Positions 11,633-23,189 are shown, counted from the first letter of the stretch. The stretch: 64,000 nt of DNA from Paguma larvata (GCA_030068075.1 CM057841.1:51563030-51627029); one strand, 5' to 3'. The notes: a model not told the origin generated them from the letters alone. A program made the numbers and translations.

Positions 11633-13184
11633 CCCGCTTCCCTTACTGCTACACTTAGAGGCACTATTCTTCTTACCTTTCTTATCCTTTCTCTTCCACC
11701 CATTCTCCCCTCTCCTCCTTCTCTTGGTAAAGGTTTATACAAGAAAATATACTTTGCTGTTGTTGTTGCAGCCAGCATTCCCCTTGGCTAGGAGCCCAGG
11801 AGATATTTGGGAGAATGTTGAGATTCGGTCAAACAGTGAGTCTCTAAGATCTGGGGTGGATGGACCCACATCCTTATCCGTGTCCTCAGATGTCAGAAGA
11901 ATGACTCATGGAAAGAAAGACTCTTTTCTGGAGGATTTCGAATGCCAGAAGCTCGGTGGTGGCAGAGAGAGGCCATGTTATGTGACACCTTTGCTTTAAA
12001 GTGACAGCCACCTTCTTAATGGGTAATCCCAGGAGTGAACTCTTCCTCGCCTGGTGCCTTCCATCTGCTGACCGTCACAGTGTTAAGTATACACATGTTC
12101 TTGATCGCTTGACTGGAGTAAACCCGTTACCTACGTTTGTTAGCACAAACATCCAAGAAGAATGAATGATTGGGCCTGGAGGTCCAAAGCAACACCCAGA
12201 AGCAGTTGACAGTGCCCTGGTTTCTTCTGTGTTTGTTGAGCCATGACTGGAAACCCCATTTCTTACCAAGCAGGTCATCAGTGTTGCATTCTATGGACTC
12301 GGACTAGATTTTTGGGTCACGTCATCCCGACTGCTGCATGGGGAAATTGGGCAGGAACCACCCCCCAGAACCGTGGAGATAGAGAAGTCCAAAAGGCCTG
12401 GCCAGTACTGCCTCATCTGTGGGGACCGCCCACGAGGGCAACTTTGAGAAATACTGATTGCTGAATAAGCTGACAAAGGACTGAGCTCGAAACAGAAGGA
12501 ACTGGATAGAAATCAGGAGACAGCGTCATTCTTTCCAGCAGCAATCATGGAGTCTGTTTAGTTTTCTTTTCTTTTGAAAAAGTAATTTAATCTAGAAAGT
12601 ATATACATTTAGGAGTAATTTCCTGGGCAGGCTTCATAACTTTCTCTCTGACATCTCTAAATAGTTCTTCATGCAGTGGCATTACTAACGGCTCAACTTT
12701 TTTAGGAAATGATTCATTACTTTATAATTTCACTTCACTAACCATTTTCAGCCATGCAATAAATTTAAATCCTTTACTATCAAGATAACATTTTTTCTCC
12801 TGTCACTGAGATATAATGATTGGAAACCATTTTTAGAAGTTGACCCTTTTGGGGACGGCTCTTAGGGATTTGTCCTTTATACTAGCACATAACTTGTAGG
12901 GCGTTAGTGTTTCTAGGGCAGGGGCCCCAGGCTGCAGAAATACATTTTTCCAAGTGCCCTTTACAGTAAGTGTGATAAAGAGCTCATTGGGTGAATGGGA
13001 AAGAGGAGAATGCTTATTTGAAGCATGCGGCTCTGAGGACCGACATTTCCAAAGAACAAAGGGTGAATGATAAAGTCAGTTGTTAAGGCATCCTTGACCC
13101 TTGTGAAAATCGACTGTGAATTGGGCAAAGACAGCCACCTGAGCGGTGCAGCATATGGAAGAGAGGAACCGTGAGAGCCACCAG
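11633..13184. other. Unique noncoding DNA
   Basis: No repeat was identified with confidence. 11650-11740 is C/T-rich. 12540-12850 is AT-rich and repeat-free. Short open frames show no recognisable domain. Confidence 0.4.
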
Positions 13185-13290
13185 GTCCCTCCACCTGCGC
13201 CTAACTGGCTGCGTGATCAGGTGGGAGTCACTGAGACTCTCTCAGCCCCGTTTCCTTATCAGGCTCTAAGGCTGCTGATCTCAGCAACCA
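13185..13290 (+). mobile_element. Probable MIR fragment
   Basis: 'gcctaactggctgcgtgat' followed by 'ctctcagccccgtttcctta' matches the MIR core in order, with a shortened middle. The copy is diverged and incomplete. Confidence 0.5.
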
Positions 13291-13429
13291 GACTCCCTTC
13301 TCTATAGTATTAACCGGAGTAAAGCCCCACGTTATCCCTCCTTTCCACAGGGGGACTTGTTTGTAGGACATGCCTTAAAAGGTATATTGTTTCAAAAGTT
13401 AATTAAAACCCCGAACTTCTGAAATTAAC

Positions 13430-13930
13430 AGGTTTTAAAACTTTTTGGTGATGAAAATGATCAACCATATAGAAAATTTCAAGTAGTACAATGGACAATC
13501 TAGGTAATATGACCACCACCTAGATTTAACCGTTACTAATGTTTTAGCATGCTGGTCAGTTCATCCGTCTGTCTTCCTACCCATCTATCCATCCATCTTT
13601 GCATCCATCCATCCACCCATCCACCCACCCATATTTTGTGAGTTAAAGGTGTTGACTCATTTTACCAGGAAGTACTTGGCCAGGTATCTTTTAAAACTGA
13701 AGGCCTTTTTCTATCACTGGTACCGTGATTATAAAGTTGATAATAATTTGCTGACATCATACATAGTCCATAGCTAGTTTTACCCAGTTATCCTCAAAGT
13801 GGCTTTCACAGATGATGCTTGTCAATCAGAATGCAGTCAGTCAAGGTTCACACGTGACATTTGGTACTGTATCTTTTTCTTTGTTTTAAATGGAGTTTCC
13901 CAGGGGGATCGGGGTCATGGGGAAAGTTCC
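13430..13930. mobile_element. Decayed L1M-type LINE-1 fragment
   Basis: Segments such as 'caagtagtacaatggacaat', 'ccaccacctagatttaacc', 'ttgctgacatcatacatag' and 'cacgtgacatttggtactgt' follow the order of a widespread old mammalian L1M sequence. A CCAT-type microsatellite has grown inside it. I cannot assign the orientation or subfamily safely. Confidence 0.55.
13561..13632. repeat. (CCAT)n/(CCAC)n imperfect tetranucleotide repeat
   Basis: Imperfect copies of 'atccatcc' change to 'acccatccaccc' across about 70 bp. Confidence 0.9.
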
Positions 13931-14827
13931 TCCCGTCTGGACACTGTGGATCCTGCCAACTTCCTTTCAAAGCCAATAAGGCTTTTCTTTATTTTTTGGT
14001 TCTTTTATGTTGTCACGGAGACTTAATTTGTTGTACATTTTGTTGTCCTTGTGTAAATCGGGGTTTGACTTCCAGTGCAGCTAAGATTGGCTTTGAGAAG
14101 GATTTCCTTTGGGGAAACTTGGGAGGAGAGAAAAAAAAAATCTGTTAATTAGAATTATGGGAGAGCGCTGTATTTATCTCAGGCAGAACAGGGCTCCCAG
14201 GGCTGTGTGCTGCAGCCAGGAAGAAAAAAAAAAAAAGGTTGTGGAAAGAAAGATGCAAGTCTCAAGTTAAGAAATCAACCCCCCCACCCCCAAGACCTCA
14301 GGGCTACTTGCCCATAACTAGAACGCAAGAGAGACAGAAGTTTAGAGCAGGACTGCCTCTCGTCGCTGATGGCTCCGCTGGGCAATGAAGGGCACCTCCT
14401 GGGCCCACGGATGCCATGCAGTTTCGTAGAACTGAGCCCTTTGTCTCCATCTTGGGGTGGGGGGCAGGGGGGGTCGGCCTGGCCCGTGTCACAGGGAGGG
14501 GACTGATATTCCCATAAATTTGGTTCATGCGTCAAAGTAACTTAACTCTAAAATTGGATGAGGTTTTTGAGTGTGTCTATCAGCCTCCTAGGCTCATGAA
14601 TTTGACAGGCAAATAGATCACTTACAAAACTCTGAAGTCTTAGGGCTCACCTTCCACTCCCAGACTTCGCTCCTACCCCTTCCTTCTTTTCACCCTTTCC
14701 TTGGCCAGCACAGCTTTGGGTGTGACTTCCAGGGAAGAAAACTCAGTGAAACGTTCCTTTGCACTAATATATATTGCTTCCTAGCAGACATGTTTTGTTT
14801 TCCCCACACAATGAGTTAAAAATTTTT
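13931..14827. other. Unique noncoding DNA
   Basis: No repeat family was recognised. Poly-A runs occur near 14131 and 14224 and C/G runs near 14280 and 14455. There is no gene. Confidence 0.4.
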
Positions 14828-15047
14828 AAGTTTGTTTATTTAGTTATTCATTTATTTAATGTTTGTTTATTCTTGAGACAGAAAGAGAGACAGGGGAGGA
14901 GCAGAATGAGAGAGGGACACAGAATCTGAAGCAGGATCCAGGCTCTGAGCTGTGAGCACAGAGCCGGACACAGGGCTCAAACTCACAAGCCGGGAGATCA
15001 TGACCTGAGCTGAGGTCAGATGAACCCACCATCCACCCAGGTGCCCC
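14828..15047 (-). mobile_element. CAN SINE
   Basis: Minus-strand SINE: the T-rich tail (14828-14870, repeated 'tttattt') is at the left, then 'agaatctgaagcaggatcc', 'gagatcatgacctgagc' and the head 'ccacccaggtgcccc'. Several substitutions and a short deletion in the head suggest moderate age. Confidence 0.92.
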
Positions 15048-15240
15048 TTCTTTATTAATTTAGAGAGAGAGTGTGTGTGTGAGGACAGGCAGCGGAAGGG
15101 CTAAGAGAGAGAATCTCAAGAAGGCTCTGTGCTGTCAGTGCACAGCTGGCTATGGGACTCGAATTCATGAACCTTGAGATCATGACCTGAGCTGAAACAA
15201 AGAGTCAGATGTATAACTGACTCAGCCTCCCAGGCGCCCC
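15048..15240 (-). mobile_element. CAN SINE, second subfamily, abutting the previous one
   Basis: This minus-strand SINE directly adjoins the copy ending at 15047. It has the variant body 'gagaatctcaagaaggctc' with 'gatcatgacctgagctgaaa' and the head 'cctcccaggcgcccc'. That body marks a different carnivore SINE subfamily from its neighbour, so the pair arose by independent insertion and not by duplication. A short GT run lies at about 15070-15081. Confidence 0.9.
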
Positions 15241-17384
15241 ATTCCGCACAATGACTTCTAAAAAATACCCAAGACGCATATACAAATTGAGAAATCACAT
15301 GTAAAAATCGGGGTTTCTCCTTGGATTTGAAGATTGGAAGTAGCTGAGTTCAGGCATCCGGTCGTGTGGTCTTTAGTTGTCTCTACCTCTGCCACTCCCC
15401 ATTGTCCCTTTACCAGCCGAAGCAACTTTACTCCTGCATTCCTCTGCCGCTCCACATTGCTCTCATCATACCAGGAGGAAAAAGCCATTTAGCTTCTGGA
15501 TGAGTCCTTGGGCCATTTAGAAGTGAAGTGGGGGTATGTGAGAAGTGACCGACAATACGGAGGAACGAGCTGAGGAGTCTTCTGAATCATCGCAGGGGTA
15601 TTTCGAATTTTTTCCTCCACAATTCCCTCTGGAAGAGCGAGCCTGGCTCCCATGAACTGACTGCGAGTCACCAGCCCATTCAACTTCCAGTCATTGTGGA
15701 ACGGACCAAGTCTGTGGGTCTCCCGTGGAGACTGAACTTAGGGGCACTGTTTTGTTTTGTTTTGTTTGTTAAGGATCAAGAGCGCCTCTCTTGTTTTTGG
15801 TCACGATATAATGGTAGAGTGTTACTCATCCACCGCTTGCGTGTCCCTCAAGGACTGGGGATGCCGTATATCCTATGGTAAACAATCAGCCGCTGAGGGT
15901 TGTTGGTTCAAGTTAGTTTGAAATGAGAAATTGCCAGTGACCTGAAACCCATCATTATTAACCCTGTGGCCCATCATTGCCGTAACCAGTAGCCAGCTCT
16001 CATTTTTTATTTTCTTCTTCTTTTTTCCCCCCCGGTTAGAAGAAAGGCTCATTGATGGAAGTTGGCTCAGTTCTTTTTGTTTAAGTGAAGTGGTTGGACC
16101 ACCAAGAGGAATAACTTTCCTTTGATTGGGTGTGGGCCCTGATACAGATGTCCTTCACACGGCCAATCCACTTTTGCTGGCGGTACACCCCACGACTGGT
16201 TCGTGCTGTGTTTATATATAGACACCCGCCCACAGAGACTGTGGAGAAGCATCTGTGTGCCATCGCCCAAGTCTTCCAAGGGAATTACCTTTTAGTAATT
16301 CACATTTTCATAGCCTAAGTGCATTCGTAATGAACGAATCGATTATTTCTTTATTCTTCCTTCATCCCCAAATGTAGCAGATGACAAAAAGAAAACACGA
16401 GATAGAGAGGATTTGGGGAAATGGATTATGCAGTAATTACATGCATTCTATCTCTGGGCATTTTATGGTAGAGGCTTCTAGAAGGGCGGGTCCAGCTCTT
16501 TCCCTCTTTGGTTTCATCGGTTGGTATGCGTTGGTGGCTCAAGGTATCAGGGTTCCGCCGGACATTTTCTTTCCCCTGTGGCAATAGTGGTTCAAAATCC
16601 TGCTCCGCAGAGTTACCTTAGAGTTCATCTGGGCACTCCTCCCAAAGACAGGCCCCCTGTGTGGCCTCAACAATTCATTCTGTTTATAATGTCATTTCAG
16701 TGTATTGGCCTTGCTTCCATGTGTGGCTAGAAAGGCGTATTTCTTACCCTAGCTCAAAACACAGAGAAACTTGAACCCCACCCACTTCTTCCCACAACCC
16801 ACAAACCTCACTTGTACGGTGCACCTTTGAGTAGCCCTCTTGTCTTCAGTTTAGGCTTCCAGATATTGTCTCTTTCATGACTCACGTCAGCCTCCTCTCG
16901 TGTCTTGGGCGGTGGAGGCTGATGGAAGGAAGGGAACTCATCTGTACTGTCTGGGATTCATCTTCCCGCAGTGCCTGCATCAACAAGGACTTGACCCCAA
17001 CCTCAGCTTTTCCAACAAGCTGTTCTCATTACAAGGGACTTGGAAGCAGGCAGTCCAGTTTAGGAGCCCAGGTCCACCGTGCCAGCAGGGGCTCCCCGTA
17101 TCTCGGTCTTTCCACTGAACCATTCTTAGCATGTGGCTGTTTGGTCTGCACGCATCGTATCTGTTTTCCAGGCAAGAAGAAGGGGAAAGTGAAGGGGGCA
17201 ACCCTGCCGGCTCACTCCAGGAATTCCTCCCGCAGGTTAGTGGCCGGAGCCAGGTCATGTGGCCTCCTGTAGCTGGAAGGGAGCCTGGACAGGTGACGGT
17301 CTTTTACTGGGTGTGTGACTACCCGGTACTGTTAGTAGAGTGGATGGAGAGAATGAGGCAGTCTCTGCCTCGGTGGTCAGGGAT
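15241..17384. other. Unique noncoding DNA
   Basis: 2.1 kb without a recognised mobile element. There is a (GTTTT)n run at about 15749-15769 and T-then-C homopolymers at about 16020-16034. Several plus-strand frames (16877-17400) overlap in different phases and lack any recognised domain, so none is called as a gene. Confidence 0.4.
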
Positions 17385-17525
17385 GGGGCTGTGGCTTTGA
17401 ATCCTGCTCCCCTGGTTGGACGCTGACATAGGCTTAACCCTTCTCAGACTAAGCGTCACCCTCAGACGCGTGCAGTGCTTAGGACAGTGTCTGGCAGTAG
17501 TAAGTCTTCAGTGACTGTCTCAGCT
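17385..17525 (+). mobile_element. MIR, internally shortened
   Basis: 'gctgtggctttgaatcctgc' and 'gcttaacccttctcagacta' lead into the MIR 3' part 'cagtgcttaggacagtgtct', ending near 'tagtaagtcttcagtgac'. The middle is reduced. Confidence 0.7.
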
Positions 17526-17539
17526 GTGATCCTCGTGGT

Positions 17540-17627
17540 CATCCTCATCATCTCTCCTTTCTCCCCTCCCCCTTTCCTTCCTCCTTTTCCTTCTCTTCCT
17601 TCATCATCATCACCACCATCACCCCCC
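17540..17627. repeat. Pyrimidine-rich tract
   Basis: Almost only C and T, with a short CAT/CAC trinucleotide run at its right end. It is low complexity, and the open frame across it is Pro/Ser-rich and not a gene. Confidence 0.85.
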
Positions 17628-19084
17628 ACAGCTGCTCCCTCATTCCATCTTGTTGAACCCACAGTTTTTTATTTTTTCTTGCCATCAGATACAAACGTCA
17701 GACAGCATTTTCCATAAGAACATTCAGTTGATAATGTTTTCTCCTACGTATGAATTTCCTTCAGCTACGCATAGAACCCACTGAAACACGGGTTTTCTAG
17801 AAAAGTGTCCTCCCCAGTTCCGTATCACACCACCTGGCACGTATTTGGCGTGTGCACACACTCACACCCGTGCACACCAGCACACACAGTGTTTGTTGAC
17901 AAAACGAATTCATTTTTTGTTGAATGATGAGCCCACGCTGATAATGCTCCTTGTGGGGCTACTATGCCCTCCTGCCTGAGAACGAGTCGCATGTTGATGG
18001 CTTTGCCTGTACTTGAAAAAGACTTGCTGTCCTAGCCGATAGGTAGACCTGGCCACCCTAACGCTGCGCCGTCCCTGCCGTCAGCATATGTGGGGCGCAC
18101 ATCGTGTGTGGGTCCCTTTGTAGCCACTGCAGCGCATTGGCGCCTCTCTGGGATGGGGGATTGACGCACCTTAACGGGCTCCTGGGAGTTGGCTTCCACC
18201 GGCCACGGCAGGGCTTAGTGAGCAGAGAGTCGTTCCCACCTGCATGCCCTTGACATCTGTCTCAGCCCATTTCTACCCGCCTTGTGATGTTTTAGCCCCT
18301 GAGAGAAGCCAGTTAAATTTCAGAGGGTTTTGAGCCCCACCAGTGGACACCTGGAGCTACCTCTACGGGCAGGGGCACCCTTGTTGGCACTGGGGGGCAA
18401 GAGCCAGGTGTGGCGTCAGAGGGGACACTCAGGAAGCCCCTGAGAAGGGTCATTGAGTGTGTGCCCACATGTGGTTTCACGAATTTCAAAGACTCTGGGG
18501 TTCTAAAAGTCTGACTTAATTTGTGATTTGCGAGCAGTCTCCTGGAAGACTTGGGGCAGACATAAGACTCGTGAAAAATACCAGATGCCCCAAGGGTGGG
18601 AAAAAAAGAAGGGGAGGGTAAGGTCTGAGCAGTTTCTGGCAGCTTCGTAGACATTCATTGTCTCGTGGTAGCAGAGCATGGCTGGGCTGGTTGTTTTGTT
18701 ATCGGTCAGGTTCCCTGTATGTGTTAGGCTGGAGTTTTGGTAAATTCAAGGCCCAGCGTGTATAAAAAAATCCATTTCCTGATCTTCTAAACCATGAATA
18801 TTTAGCAGATTGAGTCTTGGGCACCTCTGTTCCTACCATCTGCTCTGGAACAGAGGATTATAACTGGACGGGAGGCAAAAGGTCTCTGGAAGGTGCTCGA
18901 ACTGTCACTTCCTCATCCCCCCGGGAGCACAGGCGGATGCTGACCCCTGTGCAGTCTCTGAGCTTGGGAGCTGGTTTCCTTCCTGGGGAATGGTGTTGAC
19001 TGTTTCCTGAGGGGAATGCTGAGAGAATCCGTGTGCGGCGTGAGCTGTGCACATGCCTGTGTGAGGCGGTGCAGACCAGGCAAG
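17628..19084. other. Unique noncoding DNA
   Basis: No mobile element was recognised with confidence. A short CA-rich patch lies near 17850-17890. The GC-rich part has no sustained CpG island. No gene is supported. Confidence 0.4.
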
Positions 19085-19335
19085 TGCATGCCCCACTTCT
19101 TCTTCTTTTTTTAATGTTTGTTTATTTCTGAGAGAGAGAGAGAGAGAGCATGAGCAGGGGAGGGGCAGAGAGAGAGGGAGACCCAGAATGGGAAGCAGGC
19201 TCTGGGCTCTGAGCTGTCAGCCCAGAGCCTGACATGGGATTCAAACCCACAAACTGAGAGATCATGACCTGAGCCGAAGTTGGACACTTAACTCGCTGAG
19301 CCACCCGGGTGGCCCTAATGCATGCCCCACTTCTT
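19085..19335 (-). mobile_element. CAN SINE with perfect 17-bp target-site duplication
   Basis: A minus-strand SINE at 19102-19318 is flanked by exact copies of 'tgcatgccccacttctt' at 19085-19101 and 19319-19335. The T-rich tail follows the left copy and the head 'gccacccgggtggccc' precedes the right one. Despite the perfect duplication the head has several substitutions, including a changed 'gcgcc' box, so it may come from a variant source gene. Confidence 0.97.
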
Positions 19336-19484
19336 ACAGCGGTTCTCTGGAGGAGGGGTGGGGAGTGGGGTCAGCCCTGAGGGCAGGGGGGGGTTCAGCC
19401 TGGTTCTGATGCTTCAGTTTTTTCAAAGGGGGGAATGTGTTCATGTATTGCTTATGCAATAAAAATTGTTTTTAAAAGTAGCCT

Positions 19485-19925
19485 GGGGGAATTCGTTTTC
19501 TGTGGCTGCCATAACAAATGACTTCAAACTTAGTGACTTAAAATAACACAAATTTATCACCTTCTAGTTGTGGAGGTCAGAAGTCCAACGCGGGTCTTCC
19601 TAGGCTAGAATCAAGGTGTTGGCAGGCTCTGTGCTTTCTGGAAGCTCCAGGGGAAGAATCTAGTTCCTTGCTTTTCTAACTGACAGAGACTGTGCACATT
19701 TCTTAACTTGGGGCCCCTTCACCCTCCGTCAGTGAGCCGACAGCCTTGGGCTGAATCCTTCTCAAAGGGCCACCCCCTTGGTTCTCTGTCCTCTGCCGCC
19801 TCCTCCTGTTTTAAGGACCGTGTGATTGTATTGGGTCACCCCCATGTGACAATCTCCCTATCTCAAGGTCAGCTGATTAGCAGCCCTGATTCCACCTGCA
19901 ATTCCTCCTTAAAAGATGAGGAATA
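19485..19925 (-). mobile_element. MLT1-type MaLR LTR (old endogenous retroviral LTR)
   Basis: Read on the minus strand this matches the MLT1 LTR layout. The plus strand shows 'gtggctgccataacaaatga', then 'ggaggtcagaagtccaacg' and 'atcaaggtgttggcaggctc', then 'ccttctcaaagggccaccc'. It is a solo LTR with no internal coding sequence and no retroviral protein in the window. Confidence 0.85.
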
Positions 19926-20186
19926 GAAATCACTGTGAAAAAAGTGTTGCATCTAGGTACGACTCCTGCTATGCCTGACTCCAACCACCAAGACCACCTC
20001 TCTTGTTAGTGCTAGAATTCTTACTGAGGGAGTCACCTCAGTTTCTACTGACAGCTTCTTCCCGCTTTCATGGCCAGTTGGGAACCCCTTGGGGAAGTCA
20101 GTCCAGGCATGGGATGAGAGGTCTTGCTGGGATCCGTCACAGAGAGCTTTTCCTTCATTTGAATGTCTTCGCCATTCCTGGGCATT
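19926..20186. other. Unique noncoding DNA between MLT1 and pyrimidine tract
   Basis: No repeat was recognised. The long frames on both strands here extend from the neighbouring low-complexity tract and are not genes. Confidence 0.4.
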
Positions 20187-20499
20187 CCTTCCCTCCCTCC
20201 TTTCTTTCCTTCCACCCCTCCCTCCCTCCACCCCTCCCTCCCTCCCTCCACCACCCATCCACCCCTCCCTCCACCCACCCCTCCCTCCCTCCCTCCACCC
20301 CCCATCCATCCCTCCCTCCACCCCTCCCTCCACCCACCCATCCATCCCTCCCTCCCTCCCTCCCTCCCTCACTCCCTCACCCATCCATCCACCCACCCAC
20401 CCACCGATCCACCTCTCCACCCACCCATCCATCCCTCTAAACCCCATCTCTCTTTCTCCCTCCCTCCCTCTCACTTCCCCTTTTTCTCTATCTCTTCTG
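20187..20499. repeat. About 310-bp pyrimidine-rich (CCCT/CCAC/CCAT)n tract
   Basis: This long imperfect tandem array of CCTCC, CCACC and CCATC units has almost no G on the plus strand. It creates artefactual Pro/Ser frames on the plus strand and Gly/Arg frames on the minus strand (up to 173 codons). The minus strand is very G-rich in short runs, so it could form triplex or G-quadruplex structures. Confidence 0.95.
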
Positions 20500-20705
20500 T
20501 AAGAGAGTATTAAACATGAGGCAAAAGTAGAACTTTCCCTAAAATAACTACCACCTCTCTTTGAAAATTAGTGTCCAAAATCACGAATAGAAATGTTGGC
20601 ATGAGAAGCAGAACCATTGTTTTTAGGAAGAAAAAGCTTTCACCTTACATTCTTTAAGATTTTATATAACACTAGATTTTATACAATACTAAAATAATTA
20701 TATGA

Positions 20706-20799
20706 TGAAGAGGAGGGAGAGGAGGAAGAGGGGGAGGAGGAAGAAGGGAAAGAAGAAGAAGAAAGAGGAGGAGGAGGAGGAGGAAGGAGGAAAAAAAAT
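20706..20799. repeat. Purine-rich (GGA/GAA)n tract
   Basis: About 94 bp of nearly pure purine on the plus strand, including 'gaggaggaggaggaggagga', ending in poly-A. It lies about 200 bp after the long pyrimidine tract and has the opposite strand bias. Confidence 0.92.
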
Positions 20800-20829
20800 C
20801 ACTTAAGTGTGCTTCTGTCACCCAGTGTG

Positions 20830-20920
20830 TGCTTACACTACTTAGGGTTTGTTAGTCTCTGCAATTACTCAGTTTTCTCTTACCCCCTTTTCAGATGAGT
20901 AACTCAGGTGCAAATAGTGC
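20830..20920 (-). mobile_element. Possible MIR fragment
   Basis: 'cccagtgtgtgcttacacta' and 'cagatgagtaactcagg' resemble the minus-strand MIR core. The match is short and weak. Confidence 0.35.
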
Positions 20921-20937
20921 ATACCTTTCCCTTCCTT

Positions 20938-20961
20938 AAAAAAGAAAGAAAGAAAAAGAAA
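20938..20961. repeat. (GAAA)n run
   Basis: Short imperfect AAAG repeats. Confidence 0.8.
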
Positions 20962-21066
20962 TGCAGATCAGAAGAAGAAAATAAAAATCACCCAAACTAC
21001 CCACAGTATTTGAGTGTGTGTGCTTTCACATGTTGGCTGCGAATGTAGCTTTTAGTGTTTCTTTAT

Positions 21067-21301
21067 TGATTCCCATGAGATTATTTTATTATTTTAGAGC
21101 GAGAGTGGGGAAAGAGATTGTGAGCAGGAAAGTGGCAGAGGGAGAGAGGGAGAGAATCTTTAAGCAGGCTCCACGCTCGGCCGGGAGCACCACGTGCGGC
21201 TCCATACCACAACCCCGGGGGCATGACCTGGCTTGTGTCGAAATCAAGAGTCCGAGGCTCACCTGGCTGAGCCACCCGGGGGCCCTGATTCCCACGAGAT
21301 T
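21067..21301 (-). mobile_element. CAN SINE with 16-bp target-site duplication
   Basis: A minus-strand SINE (21083-21285) is flanked by 'tgattcccatgagatt' (21067-21082) and 'tgattcccacgagatt' (21286-21301), with one mismatch. The body is the 'gagaatctttaagcaggctc' variant. Its middle is strongly diverged and the head reads 'gagccacccgggggccc'. Confidence 0.93.
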
Positions 21302-22029
21302 TTAAACTGCCTCTCTGCAGTTAATTGGTACAGCCTTCCTAATGAGAGGGAATGCTTGCTTTGCTCTTGGGGTATTCAGGAGGACCCCCTTCCTCCTGAA
21401 TGGTAATGCTTCTCTTGGTCAGAGCAAAACAAATGCACTGGAGCGTGTGTGCACACACACATGTCTTCCAACACTGTCGCAGGCTCCTGTAGTCCTTCAC
21501 GATGTGTTAAGTTCTGCTCACTCCTCCTCCCCACTTAATGCTTATTATTGAATTACTTGGAAAATATGCAGAAGTAGAAAGATGACAAGACAATTGCTAT
21601 GGTCCCACGCTATTCATGCTGTGATTTACTTTTTCCTAACTCCCAGAGGCAGCTTCCTGCTTTCAGGGACTTGTGACTGTGGTTTTAAAACTCCGTGGAA
21701 ACACAACCCACATGCATAAAAGTGTGTAATACGTTCTTGCTGCTGGACGCACTTAACCAAAGCCAGCATGCCCGGCTGATCAGTACCTGGATGGAGAGGG
21801 GAAATGCAACACAGAGGCCTCTTCCTGCCCTCAATCACTCATTCCCCCAGGCCCCCACCGAGGAAGGATACCCACTCTCCTGACTTGGTGACCGGATAGC
21901 AAAGACTAGGGTTGTTGGTCTTTGATCTGACAGAAGTGGAATCCCTTTATGCAAATGGACCGGACGGGAGGCGCTCCTTCTGGGCCTGGCTTCCTTCTGT
22001 TTAACCTGACACTTCTGAGACGCTTGCCG
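21302..22029. other. Mostly unique noncoding DNA
   Basis: 21545-21620 ('gaaaatatgcagaagtagaa') recalls old L1M sequence but is too short to call. A short CA run lies near 21451. No gene is supported. Confidence 0.4.
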
Positions 22030-22800
22030 AATCCTGCGTGCAGTTGTAGATAGTTCACTGTCATGGCTGTGGAGTAGTCCCTCGTGCGAATATGTTATAA
22101 TTGACTTAATTCATGCAATTTACAAATTATCAATGGTTGCATTTATGAAAGTTCAAATCCTACGCTTTCATGTAACATTGTAGCCAGGTACTTCCCCCTG
22201 TTTTAACATTTTTTTAAATGTTTATTAATTTTTTGAGAGAGAGATAGAGTGCAGGGTGGGGTGGGGGCAGAGAGAGAGAGGGAGACAGAATTCCAAGCAG
22301 GCTCCAGGTTCTGAGTTGTCAGCACAGAGCCCAGTGTGGGCCTCGGACTCAGGAACCGAGAGATCATGACTTGAGCTGAAGTCAGACGCTTAATCTACGC
22401 AGCCACCCAGGCGTCCCCACTCCCTGCTGTTTTAACATCCTCCTGGTATGCAGTGTAACAAGGCATTTAATAGTAACATTGTATTTAATGGGGTGGGTTT
22501 GTATTTATTTAACCGTTTTTCTTATTATTGAATATTTAGGAAGTTTCTATATTTGTTTTTGTCCTTTTTTTCCTAAGTGGCACCTCGGTGAACACTAGCC
22601 GTATCTACGCGCTGAGCTTTTCCCTCCTCCCCCGACCTACCCCGGTAGGTGGGACGGTTTCGTTAGGTTAAATTCCCTGCAGTGGAATCGCTAGTTCAAA
22701 GGTTGGGCCATCACAAGGTCTTTCGATACGCTGTCACATTCCTTTCCAAGAGGACTGTGACCATTCCTAGGCTTTGGATTAAAAAGAAAATATTTCTCTC
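22030..22800 (-). mobile_element. Old L1M LINE-1 3' region, split by a SINE
   Basis: The plus strand shows antisense L1M 3'-region landmarks: 'tttatttaaccgtttttctt', 'gaatatttaggaagtttcta', 'cagtggaatcgctagttcaa' and, in order, 'acattcctttccaagaggac'. A younger SINE splits it (22191-22438). The reading frames are destroyed. Confidence 0.65.
22191..22438 (-). mobile_element. CAN SINE nested in old L1
   Basis: A minus-strand SINE (about 22210-22417) sits between imperfect duplications sharing 'ctgttttaacat' at its left and right ends. It contains 'gagagatcatgacttgagct' and the head 'gccacccaggcgtcccc'. Nesting shows that it is younger than the surrounding LINE. Confidence 0.92.
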
Positions 22801-22849
22801 GGCTCTGTTAGCATGGGTGCTCTCACCTGAGGACTGTGTCGTTTCCCTC

Positions 22850-22960
22850 TTGTGTGGTACAGGGCAGACAACTTTGGCAAGGCATTTCAGCTTTCTGAGT
22901 CTCAGTTTGCTCATCTGGAAAATGGAGCTTTTTAATTCCTGCACTACCTTCTCTCTTGCT
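22850..22960 (+). mobile_element. Probable MIR fragment
   Basis: 'tttcagctttctgagtctca' followed by 'gctcatctggaaaatgga' is the MIR core. Both ends are unclear. A 148-codon open frame covering this area is not coding. Confidence 0.65.
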
Positions 22961-23189
22961 GTATCTAGGTTTATAACCTATGAAAGTCTGTGCCTCTCGG
23001 ATGGTGATGATGATGTATGCCCTCTGTTATATCCCAGCACAGGTAGCAGACTCTTGGGGAAGTATTCTTCCATGCTGCTTTGGAAGTTGTGGAGCTGTGC
23101 TCCTGAGACCCAGCTCCGTATTCTGTGACGTACCTCCTGCCAAAGCTTCCCTGTGTCTCTTTGTTCGCTCCTTACTCATTTTCCTGACA

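Noticed and set aside
13561..13632. CRISPR-like or phased regulatory array
   Set aside because: It is an ordinary tetranucleotide repeat without spacers.
19953..20474. 173-codon minus-strand Gly/Arg-rich frame and opposite Pro/Ser-rich frames
   Set aside because: They are produced by the long pyrimidine tandem repeat and have no independent sequence.
22682..23128. 148-codon plus-strand frame
   Set aside because: It spans antisense L1M and MIR sequence and has no recognised domain.
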